NCBI RefSeq assembly: GCF_027923705.1
Contig: NZ_AP026442.1
Location: 1,488,001 to 1,552,000, forward strand
Source: Cellulomonas sp. NTE-D12
Lineage (GTDB): Bacteria > Actinomycetota > Actinomycetes > Actinomycetales > Cellulomonadaceae
Direction: 5' to 3'
Length of the DNA: 64,000 bases
Position 1 is the stretch's first letter, and each line of letters opens with the position of its first letter. The translations under genes were made by a program, and so were the position numbers. The notes under the pieces were generated by a model that saw only the letters and a list, made by a program, of their open reading frames with translations, ran no database searches and was not told the DNA's origin. Positions 8,846-17,901 of the stretch are shown one piece after another.

Positions 8846-10813
8846 GTGGCGGGGCGCATCCGGCGGGAGGACGTGGAGGCGGTCCGCGAACGCGTCCGCA
8901 TCGAGGACGTCGTCGGCCAGCACGTCGCGCTGCGACCCGCGGGTGTCGGATCCCTCAAGGGCCTGTGCCCGTTCCACGACGAGAAGTCGCCGTCGTTCCA
9001 CGTCCGCCCGCAGGTGGGCCGGTACCACTGCTTCGGGTGCGGCGAGGGCGGCGACGTCATCGCCTTCGTGCAGAAGGTGGACGGCCTCGGGTTCACCGAG
9101 GCGGTGGAGTACCTCGCCGCCCGGGTGGGTCTGCAGGTGCGGTACGAGGAGGGTGGTGCGCCACGGCCCGGAGACGAGCCGGGTCGGCGACGCCGGCTGC
9201 TGGACGCGCACCGTGTGGCCGAGGAGTTCTACCGGGAGCAGCTCGCGGGTCCGTCGGCCGCGGCGGGGCGCCGGTTCCTCGGCGAGCGCGGGTTCGACCG
9301 TGCCGCTGCCGACGGCTTCGGCGTCGGGTACGCGCCGCAGGGCTGGGACGCGCTGCTGCGCCACCTGCGCGGGCGGGGGTTCACCGAGCCGGAGCTGATC
9401 GCGTCGGGCCTGGTCAGTCAGGGGCAGCGCGGTGTGTACGACCGGTTCCGGGGCCGGCTGGTGTGGCCGATCCGCGAGGTGACCGGCGAGACCGTCGGCT
9501 TCGGCGCACGGCGGCTGTTCGACGAGGACAACGGGCCGAAGTACCTCAACACCCCGGAGACGGCGCTCTACCGCAAGTCGCACGTGCTGTACGGGATCGA
9601 CCTCGCCAAGCGGGAGATCGCCCGCGAGCGGCAGGTGGTGGTCGTCGAGGGGTACACCGACGTGATGGCGATGCACCTGTCCGGCGTCGGGACGGCGGTG
9701 GCGACCTGCGGAACGGCGTTCGGTACCGAGCACGCGCGCATCGTGCGGCGGCTGATGGGCGACTCCGGCGGGGCCGGCGGGGTGCAGCTCGCCGGGGGCG
9801 GGTCCGTCGGAGGTGCCGTCGTCTTCACGTTCGACGGGGACGCCGCCGGCCAGAAGGCTGCGCTGCGCGCGTTCGGCGAGGACCAGTCGTTCTCCGCGCA
9901 GACGTTCGTCGCCGTCGAACCCTCCGGGATGGACCCGTGCGAGCTGCGGCAGGCGAAGGGGCCCGACGCGGTGCGGGCCCTCGTCGCCGGGCGGCAGCCG
10001 CTGTTCGAGTTCGTCATCCGCTCCACCCTCGCCAGCTTCGACCTCGGCACGGCCGAGGGCCGCGTCGGGGCGTTGCGTGCGGCGGCGCCGGTGGTCGCGG
10101 GCATCCGGGACGCCGCACTGCGGCCGGAGTACACCCGCCTGCTCACGGGCTGGCTCGGGCTGGGTGACGAGGCGCAGGTGCGCCGGGCGGTCGCCGCCGC
10201 GGGGCGGTCCGCGCCGGCTGGCGACCGCGCCCGGGGCGACGACCGCTCTCGGGGCGACGGCGACGGACGCGGGGGCCACCCGGGTCGAGAGGTGCAGCCC
10301 CCGCCGGCCCCGCGGCTGCCGGTCCCGGACCGGCGCGACCCGGTCGCCTCCCTCGAGCGCACCGCCCTCGAGGTGCTCCTGCAGCTGCCGGCGCTGGTCC
10401 CGTCCGACGCCGACGACCTCGGCTCCGACACGTTCACCGTGCCGGCCTACCGGGCGGTGCACGAGGCGCTCCGGGCCGCGGGGGGACCGCAGGCCGGCCG
10501 CGTCGTCGCAGCCGGCGGGGACGCGACCGGCTGGGTGGGCCAGGTGATCGAGGAGGCGTCCGAGCCCGTCCGTCCGCTGGTCACCGAGCTGGCGGTGGCG
10601 CCGGTCCCGGAGGACCGTGCCGACGCGCTCGCGGACTACGTCCGCGGCGTGGTGCTCCGGCTGGTGGAGATCGGCTGCACGCGGCAGATCGCCGAGCTGC
10701 GCGGGCGGCTGCAGCGGATGGACGCACAGGCCGACGCGGCGGCGTACTCCGCCGCCTTCGCCGAGCTCGTGGCGCTGGAGGGTCGGCGCCGCACGCTGCG
10801 GGAGAGCGCCTGA
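8846..10813 (+). CDS. dnaG: DNA primase
   Basis: The 655-residue DnaG begins with a CHC2 zinc ribbon (Cys41, His44, Cys62, Cys65). A primase core follows, then the TOPRIM catalytic domain with VVVEGYTD (Glu268) and FTFDGDAAG (Asp330, Asp332), and a C-terminal helical domain expected to bind DnaB helicase. It makes RNA primers at the replication fork. A Gly-rich insert of about 18 residues (305-323) sits inside TOPRIM, and a low-complexity charged linker separates TOPRIM from the C-terminal domain. The GTG at 8846 is 6 nt after TACACT (8834-8839) and has no ribosome site, so it is probably leaderless. Confidence 0.96.
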   Translation: MAGRIRREDVEAVRERVRIEDVVGQHVALRPAGVGSLKGLCPFHDEKSPSFHVRPQVGRYHCFGCGEGGDVIAFVQKVDGLGFTEAVEYLAARVGLQVRYEEGGAPRPGDEPGRRRRLLDAHRVAEEFYREQLAGPSAAAGRRFLGERGFDRAAADGFGVGYAPQGWDALLRHLRGRGFTEPELIASGLVSQGQRGVYDRFRGRLVWPIREVTGETVGFGARRLFDEDNGPKYLNTPETALYRKSHVLYGIDLAKREIARERQVVVVEGYTDVMAMHLSGVGTAVATCGTAFGTEHARIVRRLMGDSGGAGGVQLAGGGSVGGAVVFTFDGDAAGQKAALRAFGEDQSFSAQTFVAVEPSGMDPCELRQAKGPDAVRALVAGRQPLFEFVIRSTLASFDLGTAEGRVGALRAAAPVVAGIRDAALRPEYTRLLTGWLGLGDEAQVRRAVAAAGRSAPAGDRARGDDRSRGDGDGRGGHPGREVQPPPAPRLPVPDRRDPVASLERTALEVLLQLPALVPSDADDLGSDTFTVPAYRAVHEALRAAGGPQAGRVVAAGGDATGWVGQVIEEASEPVRPLVTELAVAPVPEDRADALADYVRGVVLRLVEIGCTRQIAELRGRLQRMDAQADAAAYSAAFAELVALEGRRRTLRESA

Positions 10814-10905
10814 CCGCTGCGGCCGCGGGGCGCCGGGCTGCAGGCGGGAGCCGGGTCGCCATCGGGGGGTGGTGGCCGCGCGGCGGCCGGTGGTGAGGTG
10901 GGCAC

Positions 10906-11808
10906 ATGGGCGTCCGCATCGACGTGTCGCACCTGACCATGACGTACGGGGCACTGGTCGCCGTGGACGACGTCTCGTTCGTCGTCGAGCCGGGGGAGTT
11001 CTTCGGCCTGCTCGGGCCCAACGGCGCCGGCAAGACCACGGCTCTGGAGGCGATCGAGGGGCTGCGCCGGCCCGCCGGCGGAACCGTCCGGCTGGACGGC
11101 CACGACCCCTGGCGGCGCGACCCCGCCCTGCAGCGCCGGATGGGCGTGCAGCTGCAGGCGTCGTCGTTCTTCGAGCGGCTGACCGCCCGTGAGCAGCTGC
11201 GCACGTTCGGCGCGCTGTACGGCGTCCCGGCCGCTCGTGCCGATCTGCTGCTCGGCACGGTCGGCCTGGAGGACAAGGCGGACGAGCGCACCGAGAAGCT
11301 GTCCGGCGGCCAGCGGCAGCGGCTGTCCATCGCCTGCGCCCTGGTGCACGACCCGGAGGTGGTGTTCCTCGACGAGCCCACCGCGGCGCTCGACCCGCAG
11401 GCGCGCCGCAACCTGTGGGACCTGCTGCGGGGCCTGACCGCCGACGGGCGCACCGTGGTGCTCACCACCCACTACATGGACGAGGCCGAGGCGCTGTGCG
11501 ACCGCGTCGCCATCGTCGACGAGGGCCGGCTGCTGACGCTGGACACGCCGGCCGGACTGGTGCGCGGTCTCGACGCACCGGTGCGGATCACCCTCGCCCC
11601 CGGCGCGCTGACGATGGACCAGGTGCCCGGGATCGGCGGCGTCGCGAGCGCCGAGGAGGACGACGGCGGCCTCGTGCTCACCACCCGCGAACCGGCCGCG
11701 GTGCTCGGCCAGCTCGCGGCGGGCGGAGCACTGACGGGGCTGAGCGTGCGCGGAGCGACTCTCGAGGACGTGTTCCTGCACCTGACCGGACGGGAGTACC
11801 GCTCGTGA
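10906..11808 (+). CDS. ABC-2 type exporter, ATP-binding protein
   Basis: This 300-residue DrrA-like ATPase has Walker A GPNGAGKTT (Lys43), signature LSGGQ (132-136) and Walker B VVFLDEP with catalytic Glu157, followed by a C-terminal accessory region. The ATG follows GAGGTGGG. Its stop overlaps the GTG of the permease gene, so the two form one exporter. The substrate cannot be deduced; relatives export antibiotics, lipids or polysaccharides. Confidence 0.93.
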   Translation: MGVRIDVSHLTMTYGALVAVDDVSFVVEPGEFFGLLGPNGAGKTTALEAIEGLRRPAGGTVRLDGHDPWRRDPALQRRMGVQLQASSFFERLTAREQLRTFGALYGVPAARADLLLGTVGLEDKADERTEKLSGGQRQRLSIACALVHDPEVVFLDEPTAALDPQARRNLWDLLRGLTADGRTVVLTTHYMDEAEALCDRVAIVDEGRLLTLDTPAGLVRGLDAPVRITLAPGALTMDQVPGIGGVASAEEDDGGLVLTTREPAAVLGQLAAGGALTGLSVRGATLEDVFLHLTGREYRS

Positions 11809-12863
11809 CCGCGCTGCGCTCGCTGACCGCCGCCATGGCGAAGGGTTTCGTGCGCGACCGCATGACGATCTTCTGGTCCGTGGTGTTCCCCCTGATGTTC
11901 CTGGTGCTGTTCGGCGGCATCTTCTCCGACCGCTCGAGCCCGCGGCTCGATGTGGTCGCCGTGGGACCGGTCGCGGTGCTCGACCGGCTGCCCGCTGACG
12001 CCCGTGCCCAGCTGGACCAGTCGATCTCCGTCACGACGAGCGACGACCTCGACGCTTCGCTGGCCCGGGTGCGGTCCGGTGCCGTCGCCGCCGTGGTGAC
12101 GCAGGACGGTCCCACCGTGGACGTGCACTACTCGCGTGCCGACCAGGTGCGCGCCGCCCAGGTGCTCGGCACGTTCCGCGGGCTGGTGGACGCGACGAAC
12201 CTCGCGGCGTCGGGCGCTCCGCCGGCACTCTCGCTGCGGACCGCCCAGGTCGAGGACACGTCGTTGCGGACCATCCAGTTCGTCACCCCGGGCCTGCTCG
12301 GCTGGGCGGTGGCGATGAGCGCGACGTTCGGTGCGGCGGTCAACCTGGTGACGTGGCGCACCAACGGGCTGCTGCGCCGGATGCGGCTCGCTCCCGTGTC
12401 GACCGCGTCGGTGGTGCTCGCGCGCGTCGGGGTCAGCCTCGCCGTCGCGTTCGGTCAGGTGGTGATCTTCCTCGCCGTGGCGGTCGCCTTCTTCGGCCTG
12501 AAGCTGACCGGGTGGTGGCCGATGGTGTTCCCGCTGACCCTCGTCGGGACGCTCGCCTTCCTGTCGATCGGCCTGCTCGCCGGCTCGGTGGCCAAGACGG
12601 AGGAGGCCGCGGTGGGGCTCGCCAACGTCATCGTGCTGCCGATGGCGTTCCTGTCGGGGTCGTTCTTCTCGCTGGCCGGCGCACCGGGCTGGTTGCAGGG
12701 CGTCTCCCGGGTGCTGCCGCTGCGGTACCTGAACGAGGCGATGCTCGACACGATGGTGCGCGGGAGGGGTCCGTCGTCCGTGGTGCTGCCCGTGCTGGTG
12801 CTGCTGGCGTTCACCCTGGTGCTGACTGCCGTGTCGGCGCGCCTGTTCCGCTGGGAGCCCTGA
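11805..12863 (+). CDS. ABC-2 type exporter, permease
   Basis: The GTG at 11805 overlaps the ATPase stop (GTGA) and gives 352 residues. The protein starts with a membrane helix (MTIFWSVVFPLMFLVLFGGIF). An extracytoplasmic segment of about 130 residues follows, then five to six helices forming the ABC-2 domain (GLLGWAVAMSAT, VVIFLAVAVAFFGL, IVLPMAFLSGSFF). This is the DrrB/ABC-2 family. It works with the upstream ATPase as a half-size exporter of unknown substrate. Confidence 0.9.
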   Translation: MTALRSLTAAMAKGFVRDRMTIFWSVVFPLMFLVLFGGIFSDRSSPRLDVVAVGPVAVLDRLPADARAQLDQSISVTTSDDLDASLARVRSGAVAAVVTQDGPTVDVHYSRADQVRAAQVLGTFRGLVDATNLAASGAPPALSLRTAQVEDTSLRTIQFVTPGLLGWAVAMSATFGAAVNLVTWRTNGLLRRMRLAPVSTASVVLARVGVSLAVAFGQVVIFLAVAVAFFGLKLTGWWPMVFPLTLVGTLAFLSIGLLAGSVAKTEEAAVGLANVIVLPMAFLSGSFFSLAGAPGWLQGVSRVLPLRYLNEAMLDTMVRGRGPSSVVLPVLVLLAFTLVLTAVSARLFRWEP

Positions 12864-12880
12864 GCGGAGCCGACGCCCCG

Positions 12881-13561
12881 TCAGCCGCCCGCTGCCGTCG
12901 CCACGGCCAGCGCGCCGACGGCCACGGCCCCCGCCGCCGCCGTCCAGCGCCGCGCCCGGGGTCCCGTCAGCACGCCTCCGACGGCCGAACCCGTGCCGGC
13001 GAGCAGCAGCTGCCAGCAGGCGGAGCCGAGGAGTGCGCCGACGACGAACGCCGTCCGCTGGGGCAGGTCCGTGACTGTCCGGGCGGCCGGACCCGCCACG
13101 AGTGCCGCGAAGTAGACCACCGTGGCCGGGTTGACGGCCGTCAGGCCGACGACGGTCAGGTACGCCCACCCGGGCCCGAGGGCCGACCGTTGCTCGACCG
13201 TCGTGCTCGGTGCGGCACCGGCGGGGCGCCACGCCGGCCGGGCCAGCACCACCGCCACCGCCGCCAGCACGACGGCGGACGACCACCTCAGCGTCGTGCG
13301 GTGGGCCTCGATCAGCGGGGCCAGGGCCGCGCCCGCCACCAGAGCGACCGTCGCGTACGCTCCGTCGACGGTCGCCGCACCGAGCCCTGCCGCGGCGCCC
13401 ACCCGCCACCCGCGCTGGGCGGCGACCATGACGATCAAGGTCGAGACGGCACCGACCGGCACCGCGATCGCCAGCCCGGCCACGACGCCGGATGCGAACG
13501 CCGTCGCGAGCCCGCCGGGCGTCCCGGCGAGCGCCGCGACGGGGCTCAGCAGCCCGCTCAT
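12881..13561 (-). CDS. LysE-family exporter
   Basis: This 226-residue polytopic protein has the LysE/RhtB layout of about six helices, with the N-terminal AFASGVVAGLAIAVPVGAVSTLI motif region and VNPATVVYFAAL in the middle (split by a few residues). The family exports amino acids or related small cations. Its ATG overlaps the stop of the aminopropyltransferase-like gene, so it is translationally coupled to it. An exporter for the product of that enzyme is a reasonable but unproven idea. It ends 18 bp from the convergent ABC permease gene. Confidence 0.85.
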   Translation of the reverse strand: MSGLLSPVAALAGTPGGLATAFASGVVAGLAIAVPVGAVSTLIVMVAAQRGWRVGAAAGLGAATVDGAYATVALVAGAALAPLIEAHRTTLRWSSAVVLAAVAVVLARPAWRPAGAAPSTTVEQRSALGPGWAYLTVVGLTAVNPATVVYFAALVAGPAARTVTDLPQRTAFVVGALLGSACWQLLLAGTGSAVGGVLTGPRARRWTAAAGAVAVGALAVATAAGG

Positions 13562-14295
13562 CGTCCGCCGACCGCGACGGCCAGGTACAGGGCGTACTCC
13601 AGGTCCCGTCCGTCGCGGTGCACGGGCAGCGTCACCTCCCGGCAGTCGGCGCCGGCGGTGCGTAGCGCGTCGGCGAGGGCCGGCGCCCGGTCGGCCGACC
13701 ACACGGCCAGGACGCCGCCCGGCGCCAGCAGGTCCAGCGCGGTGCGCAGGAACTGCGGCTGGTAGACGACGGCGTTCGGCGGGTGGATCAGGAAGCCCGG
13801 GCCGTTGTCGACGTCCAGCAGCAGGGCGTCGAACGAGCCGGCCGGAATCGTCGGCAGCAGGTCGACCACGTCGCCCACGGTGACCGTCAGGCGGGGATCG
13901 CTCAGCGCAGCAGCGGGTAGCGGCAGCATCCCGGCGCGCGCCCACTCGACGACCGCCGCGTGGAGCTCCACCACGTGCACGGTCGCCACCCGTGGGTCGG
14001 CGAGCAGCGCCGCCGTGGTGAACCCCAGGCCGAGCCCGCCCACCAGCACGCGGGCCCCGGGACGCCCGCCCGGGTCGCGCTCCTCCCTGCGCTGGCCGTC
14101 GTGCCCCTGCCAGCGGTCGAGCGCCAGCCGCGCGAGGGCACGTTCCGTCCCGGTGTCGACCGTGTCCATCGCGAACACCCCGTCGACGATCAGCTCGGTC
14201 ACGGCGCCCCGCCGCGCGAGCGCCACCTCCGCGCGCTCGTCCTGCGCCCGTGCGACGACGACGCGGTGCACCTCCTGCGCGTCCGGCGTGCTCAC
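13558..14295 (-). CDS. Spermidine synthase-like (aminopropyltransferase-fold) protein
   Basis: The GTG at 14295 overlaps the stop of the upstream lacI gene and gives 245 residues. The Rossmann core shows VLVGGLGLGF (83-92), VVEL (Glu110) and the acidic segment ALLLDVDNGPGF (Asp161, Asp163), as in the polyamine synthase fold. Many short actinobacterial members lack a proven aminopropyl activity and may be other SAM-type transferases. The open frame extends to 14469, but that part is Arg-rich out-of-gene sequence. Overlaps on both sides put it in one unit with lacI and lysE. Confidence 0.75.
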   Translation of the reverse strand: MSTPDAQEVHRVVVARAQDERAEVALARRGAVTELIVDGVFAMDTVDTGTERALARLALDRWQGHDGQRREERDPGGRPGARVLVGGLGLGFTTAALLADPRVATVHVVELHAAVVEWARAGMLPLPAAALSDPRLTVTVGDVVDLLPTIPAGSFDALLLDVDNGPGFLIHPPNAVVYQPQFLRTALDLLAPGGVLAVWSADRAPALADALRTAGADCREVTLPVHRDGRDLEYALYLAVAVGGR

Positions 14296-15332
14296 GACCC
14301 GGTCCCGGGCCGGGGAGGGGCGGTGCTCGCACGGACGACCAGCGGGGCCGGCACCACGACGCGCTCGGCGCCCAGGTCGGACCCGTCCCGGATCTGCCGC
14401 ACCAGCAGCTCGACCAGCGCGGCGCCGACCCGCTCGAAGTCGTGCACCACCGTGGTCAGCGGTGGCCACACGTAGCCGGCCAGCGGGATGTCGTCGAAAC
14501 CGACTACCGACACGTCCTCGGGCACCCGACGGCCCGCCTCGAACAGGGCCCGCACCACACCGACGGCCATCTCGTCGTTGGCGGCGAAGACGGCGGTCAC
14601 GGACGGGTCGAGCGCGAGCCGGCGGCCGGCTTCGTACCCGGACTCCGCGCTCCAGTCACCCACCTCGGGTGGGGGCGTGCCGGCGCCGGCCGTGGCGCTC
14701 GCCGCGCGCCACGCGTCGCGGCGCAGGCGCGCCGGCACCGAGTCCTCGGGTCCGGCGACGTGGTGGACCTGACGGTGCCCGAGCGCCAGCAGGTGCTCGA
14801 CGGCCGACCGTGCACCGGTTGTCTCGTCGGCGCCCACGGTGGCGTGCCGACCGACCTGACGCGGATCGGCGACCACGACCGGGAGGTGGGAGGGCAGCGC
14901 CAGCGTCTCGGGTGTCGCCGTCTCCGCGCGGATCACCACCAGCCCGTCGACGGCCTGGTTGTCCAGCCGCTGCACGGCGTCGCTCACGTCGTGCGGTGAC
15001 GGCGTGAGCACGTCGACCAGGGAGATCGTGAAGCCCTCGCGCCGGGCCGCCTCGACGACCGCCTCGACGATCCGGGTCTCGCCGGTGCGTGGCAGGCGGT
15101 GCGCCACCACCCCGATCGCCTGAAAGCTGCCGTACCGCAGGGCCCGCGCCGCGTGGTTGGGGGCGTAGCCCAGGCTGGACATCGCCTCGAGCACCCGTGC
15201 CCGCGTCCCGGGCCGGACGGAGGCCGAGCCGTTCGACACCCGGGACACCGTCTGCAGCGAGACGCCGGCGAGGCGCGCGACGTCACCGATGGACGCGCGG
15301 CCGCCTCGGCCGGAACCGGTCGGGCTGGGCAT
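14292..15332 (-). CDS. LacI-family transcriptional regulator
   Basis: This 346-residue regulator has a HTH at residues 14-35 (SIGDVARLAGVSLQTVSRVS) and a full sensor domain (VVGFDDIPLAGYVWPPLTTV). It lies 44 bp downstream of galK and is translationally coupled to the two genes after it. A TATGCT box at 15339-15344 is 6 nt before the ATG, so it probably also has its own leaderless promoter. It may bind the AACGTT-core operator upstream of galE. Its effector could be galactose or another sugar. Confidence 0.88.
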   Translation of the reverse strand: MPSPTGSGRGGRASIGDVARLAGVSLQTVSRVSNGSASVRPGTRARVLEAMSSLGYAPNHAARALRYGSFQAIGVVAHRLPRTGETRIVEAVVEAARREGFTISLVDVLTPSPHDVSDAVQRLDNQAVDGLVVIRAETATPETLALPSHLPVVVADPRQVGRHATVGADETTGARSAVEHLLALGHRQVHHVAGPEDSVPARLRRDAWRAASATAGAGTPPPEVGDWSAESGYEAGRRLALDPSVTAVFAANDEMAVGVVRALFEAGRRVPEDVSVVGFDDIPLAGYVWPPLTTVVHDFERVGAALVELLVRQIRDGSDLGAERVVVPAPLVVRASTAPPRPGTGS

Positions 15333-15376
15333 GTGCCGAGCATAGGGAGGCTGCTGGGCACCCTCCGCCGTGCTGC

Positions 15377-16570
15377 TCAGACGACCCGCGCCCCCGGTGC
15401 GGCGGTGTCGGCCACCAGGAAGCCCGGCTCACCCCATCCCCGTGCGGCGTAGGCCGCCGAGACGGCATCGGCCACCGTGGCCACGTCGACGCTCCGGACC
15501 AGGGCGATCGCCGACCCGCCGAAGCCCCCGCCGGTCATCCGCGCACCCAGGGCCCCGGCCGCCCGAGCGGTCTCCACCGCCACGTCGAGCTCCTCGCACG
15601 AGACCTCGTAGTCGTCGCGCAGCGAGGCGTGCGACGCGTCCAGCAGCGGACCGGTGCCGGCCAGGGCCCCGGCGCGCAGCAGCGCGACGAACTCGCGGAC
15701 GCGGGCGATCTCCGTGACGACGTGCCGCGTGCGGGCCCGCTCGACGGGGTCGGTCAGGGCGAGCAGTGCCGCGTCGAGGTCGGTGACCTCTCGCAGCGAG
15801 CCGAGCCCCAGCTTCTCCGCGGCGGACTGGCACTGCTGCCGACGCAGCCCGTACTGCCCGTCGTTCAGGCTGTGCGGCGCCCGGGTGTCGATCACGAGGA
15901 TCGCCAGGCCGTCGGCCGCGGGAGCGAACGGGATGTGGTCCACCGAGAGGTCCAGGCAGTCCAGCAGCAGGGCGTGGTCGGCGCGGGACCGCAGGCTGGC
16001 CGCCTGGTCCATGCCGCCCGTCGGTGCGCCGGCGATCTCGTTCTCCGCGCGGACGCACGCGGCCGTCAGGTCGGCACGCGCGCCATCGTCCAGCGGGCCG
16101 ACGCCGGCCAGCTCGCGAACCGCCAGCACGACTGCACCCTCGATGGCGGCCGACGACGACAGCCCGGCACCGAACGGAACGCAGGACGTGACGGCTGCGT
16201 CGAAGCCGCGCACCGGTACGCCCTCGTCGCGCAGCACCCACGCCGGACCACCCGCATAGGCGGCCCACCCGGTCGCCCGGCCCGGCCCGAGGTCGTCGAG
16301 GGACCCCTCGAAGACGGCGTCCGGTGCCTGCGCCGAGACCAGCCGCACCCGGTCGTCGTCCCGCGCACGGACCGCCGCGAACGTGCGGTGGGGCAGGGCG
16401 AGCGGCAGGCAGAGCCCGGCGTTGTAGTCGACGTGCTCACCGATCAGGTTGATGCGTCCCGGCGAGGCCCACACACCGTCCGGCGGGGTGGCGAACGCCT
16501 GCGTGAAGAGCTCGGTGGCGCGTGCGGCGCCCGTGGGGTCGTCCCAGGAGGGCTGGATGGCGCTCGGCAT
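15377..16570 (-). CDS. galK: Galactokinase
   Basis: This 397-residue GHMP kinase carries the galactokinase signature GRINLIGEHVDYN (38-50), the ATP loop PFGAGLSSSAA (132-142) and the C-terminal MTGGGFGGSAI. It phosphorylates galactose to galactose-1-phosphate in the cytoplasm (Leloir pathway). It starts 21 bp after galE, so both are probably co-transcribed. No galT (uridylyltransferase) is present in the window, so that step must be encoded elsewhere. Confidence 0.95.
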   Translation of the reverse strand: MPSAIQPSWDDPTGAARATELFTQAFATPPDGVWASPGRINLIGEHVDYNAGLCLPLALPHRTFAAVRARDDDRVRLVSAQAPDAVFEGSLDDLGPGRATGWAAYAGGPAWVLRDEGVPVRGFDAAVTSCVPFGAGLSSSAAIEGAVVLAVRELAGVGPLDDGARADLTAACVRAENEIAGAPTGGMDQAASLRSRADHALLLDCLDLSVDHIPFAPAADGLAILVIDTRAPHSLNDGQYGLRRQQCQSAAEKLGLGSLREVTDLDAALLALTDPVERARTRHVVTEIARVREFVALLRAGALAGTGPLLDASHASLRDDYEVSCEELDVAVETARAAGALGARMTGGGFGGSAIALVRSVDVATVADAVSAAYAARGWGEPGFLVADTAAPGARVV

Positions 16571-16591
16571 CGGTGGCGGCGTCCTCTCGTG

Positions 16592-17563
16592 TCAGTCGGT
16601 GGTGGGGTGGGTCTGACGTGCGTGCCACGCGCTCGCCACCATGTCGGTGAGCGTGCGGTGCGGGTCCCAGCCGAGGTCGCGCGTGGCGAGCGCCCCGGAG
16701 GCGACGATGCGTGCCGGGTCACCCGCACGGCGCGGGCCGACGACGGGCTCGAACGGCGTCCCGGTGACCTGCGCGATGGCTGTCATGATCTGCCGCACCG
16801 AGACGCCGTCGCCGGCGCCGAGGTTGTAGACGGGCTGCAGCGGGGTTCCGGCGGCCAGCGCCTGCGCGGCTGCGACGTGGGTCTCGGCGAGGTCCTGCAC
16901 GTGCACGTAGTCGCGCACGCACGTGCCGTCGGGCGTGGGGTAGTCGTCGCCGTTGAGGACGGGCGTGCGGCCGGCCAGGAGCGCGTCGAACACCAGGGGG
17001 AACAGGTTGTGCGGCGAGGTGTCCACGAGGTCGTCGTGGCCCGAGCCGACCACGTTGAAGTACCGCAGCGACGTGTGCGTCAGGCCGGTCGCGGTCGCCT
17101 GGTCGGCCAGCAGCCACTCGCCGATCAGCTTGCTCTGGCCGTAGGGCGACTCGGGCCGCGTCGGGGTGGTCTCGGTGACGACGTCGATGTCGGGCGTGCC
17201 GTAGACCGCCGCCGACGACGAGAAGACGATCGCCGTCACGTCGGCCGCCGCCATCGCCTCGAGCAGGTGCGCCGTGCCGGTGACGTTCTGCTCGTACGTG
17301 TGCAGGGGGCGCTGCACCGACACGCCCGCGTACTTGAACCCCGCGAGGTGCACCACTCCCTGGACGCGGTGCTCCCGGAGCGTGCGCGTCACCAGGTCGG
17401 TGTCCAGCACGGAGCCGACCACCAGGGGAGTCCCGTCGCTGACGAAGCGGCGGTGCCCGGAGGAGAGGTCGTCCAGCACCACGGCCTCGACACCGGCCGA
17501 CTGGAACGCCCGAACCACGTGCGAGCCGATGTACCCGGCACCGCCGGTGACCAACCACGTCAT
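16592..17563 (-). CDS. galE: UDP-glucose 4-epimerase
   Basis: This 323-residue SDR protein has the NAD-binding GGAGYIGSH (7-15), the catalytic SSS at 115-117 and Tyr141-x3-Lys145 (YGQSK). It interconverts UDP-galactose and UDP-glucose. I chose the ATG at 17563, which gives the normal GalE N-terminus; the frame runs on to 17644 but is not GalE-like there. It is the first gene of a reverse-strand series with galK and lacI. A LacI-type operator lies about 100 bp upstream. Confidence 0.94.
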   Translation of the reverse strand: MTWLVTGGAGYIGSHVVRAFQSAGVEAVVLDDLSSGHRRFVSDGTPLVVGSVLDTDLVTRTLREHRVQGVVHLAGFKYAGVSVQRPLHTYEQNVTGTAHLLEAMAAADVTAIVFSSSAAVYGTPDIDVVTETTPTRPESPYGQSKLIGEWLLADQATATGLTHTSLRYFNVVGSGHDDLVDTSPHNLFPLVFDALLAGRTPVLNGDDYPTPDGTCVRDYVHVQDLAETHVAAAQALAAGTPLQPVYNLGAGDGVSVRQIMTAIAQVTGTPFEPVVGPRRAGDPARIVASGALATRDLGWDPHRTLTDMVASAWHARQTHPTTD

Positions 17564-17661
17564 GTGCGTTGCGCTCCGTCCCGAGGTCGACGCTGTCGTC
17601 GAGGCAGCCGCGCCCCGCCGGCACCGGGCCGGGACGGTGGGCACGCCCCGTCAGCCGTGCG

Positions 17662-17675
17662 TGGCAACGTTAACA
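17662..17675 (-). promoter_or_regulatory. Candidate LacI-family operator upstream of galE
   Basis: On the reverse strand the site reads TGTTAACGTTGCCA. The AACGTT core is perfectly symmetric and ten of 14 positions agree with dyad symmetry. This matches the general LacI/GalR operator pattern with a central CG. It lies 99 bp upstream of the galE start and is a likely target of the lacI product encoded two genes downstream. Confidence 0.55.
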
Positions 17676-17718
17676 CGCCCCCGGTTCCGGCCGGATGAGA
17701 CCTGTCCGGGACAGCGAA

Positions 17719-17752
17719 GAACCCCCACCAGGCAGCTGCCCGATGGGGGTTC
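17719..17752 (-). terminator. Terminator hairpin after tRNA-Asn
   Basis: The 9-bp arms GAACCCCCA and TGGGGGTTC enclose an inner GGCAGCTGCC dyad. On the reverse strand the stem is followed by TTC. It lies 10 bp past the tRNA-Asn 3' end and insulates the tRNA from the galE regulatory region. Confidence 0.65.
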
Positions 17753-17762
17753 GTGAGCGTTG

Positions 17763-17835
17763 CTCCCCCGACTGGACTCGAACCAGTAACCCTCCGATTA
17801 ACAGTCGGATGCTCTGCCAATTGAGCTACGGGGGA
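17763..17835 (-). tRNA. tRNA-Asn (GTT)
   Basis: The 73-nt reverse-strand sequence folds as a cloverleaf. Acceptor TCCCCCG pairs with CGGGGGA, the D-arm is GCTCAATTGGCAGAGC, the anticodon loop is CTGTTAA with GTT, and the T-loop contains GGTTCGAGTCC. The discriminator is G. No CCA is encoded, as is common in actinobacteria. Confidence 0.97.
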
Positions 17836-17901
17836 TCGCGGGCAGAACTGTATCAGCCGGCCGGCGGCGCTCCGACACGACGGCGGCCGTCCCGGTGCCG
17901 G

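Noticed and set aside
15283..15468. Short reverse open frame after galK
   Set aside because: It overlaps the ends of galK and lacI in another frame and has no ribosome site or domain.
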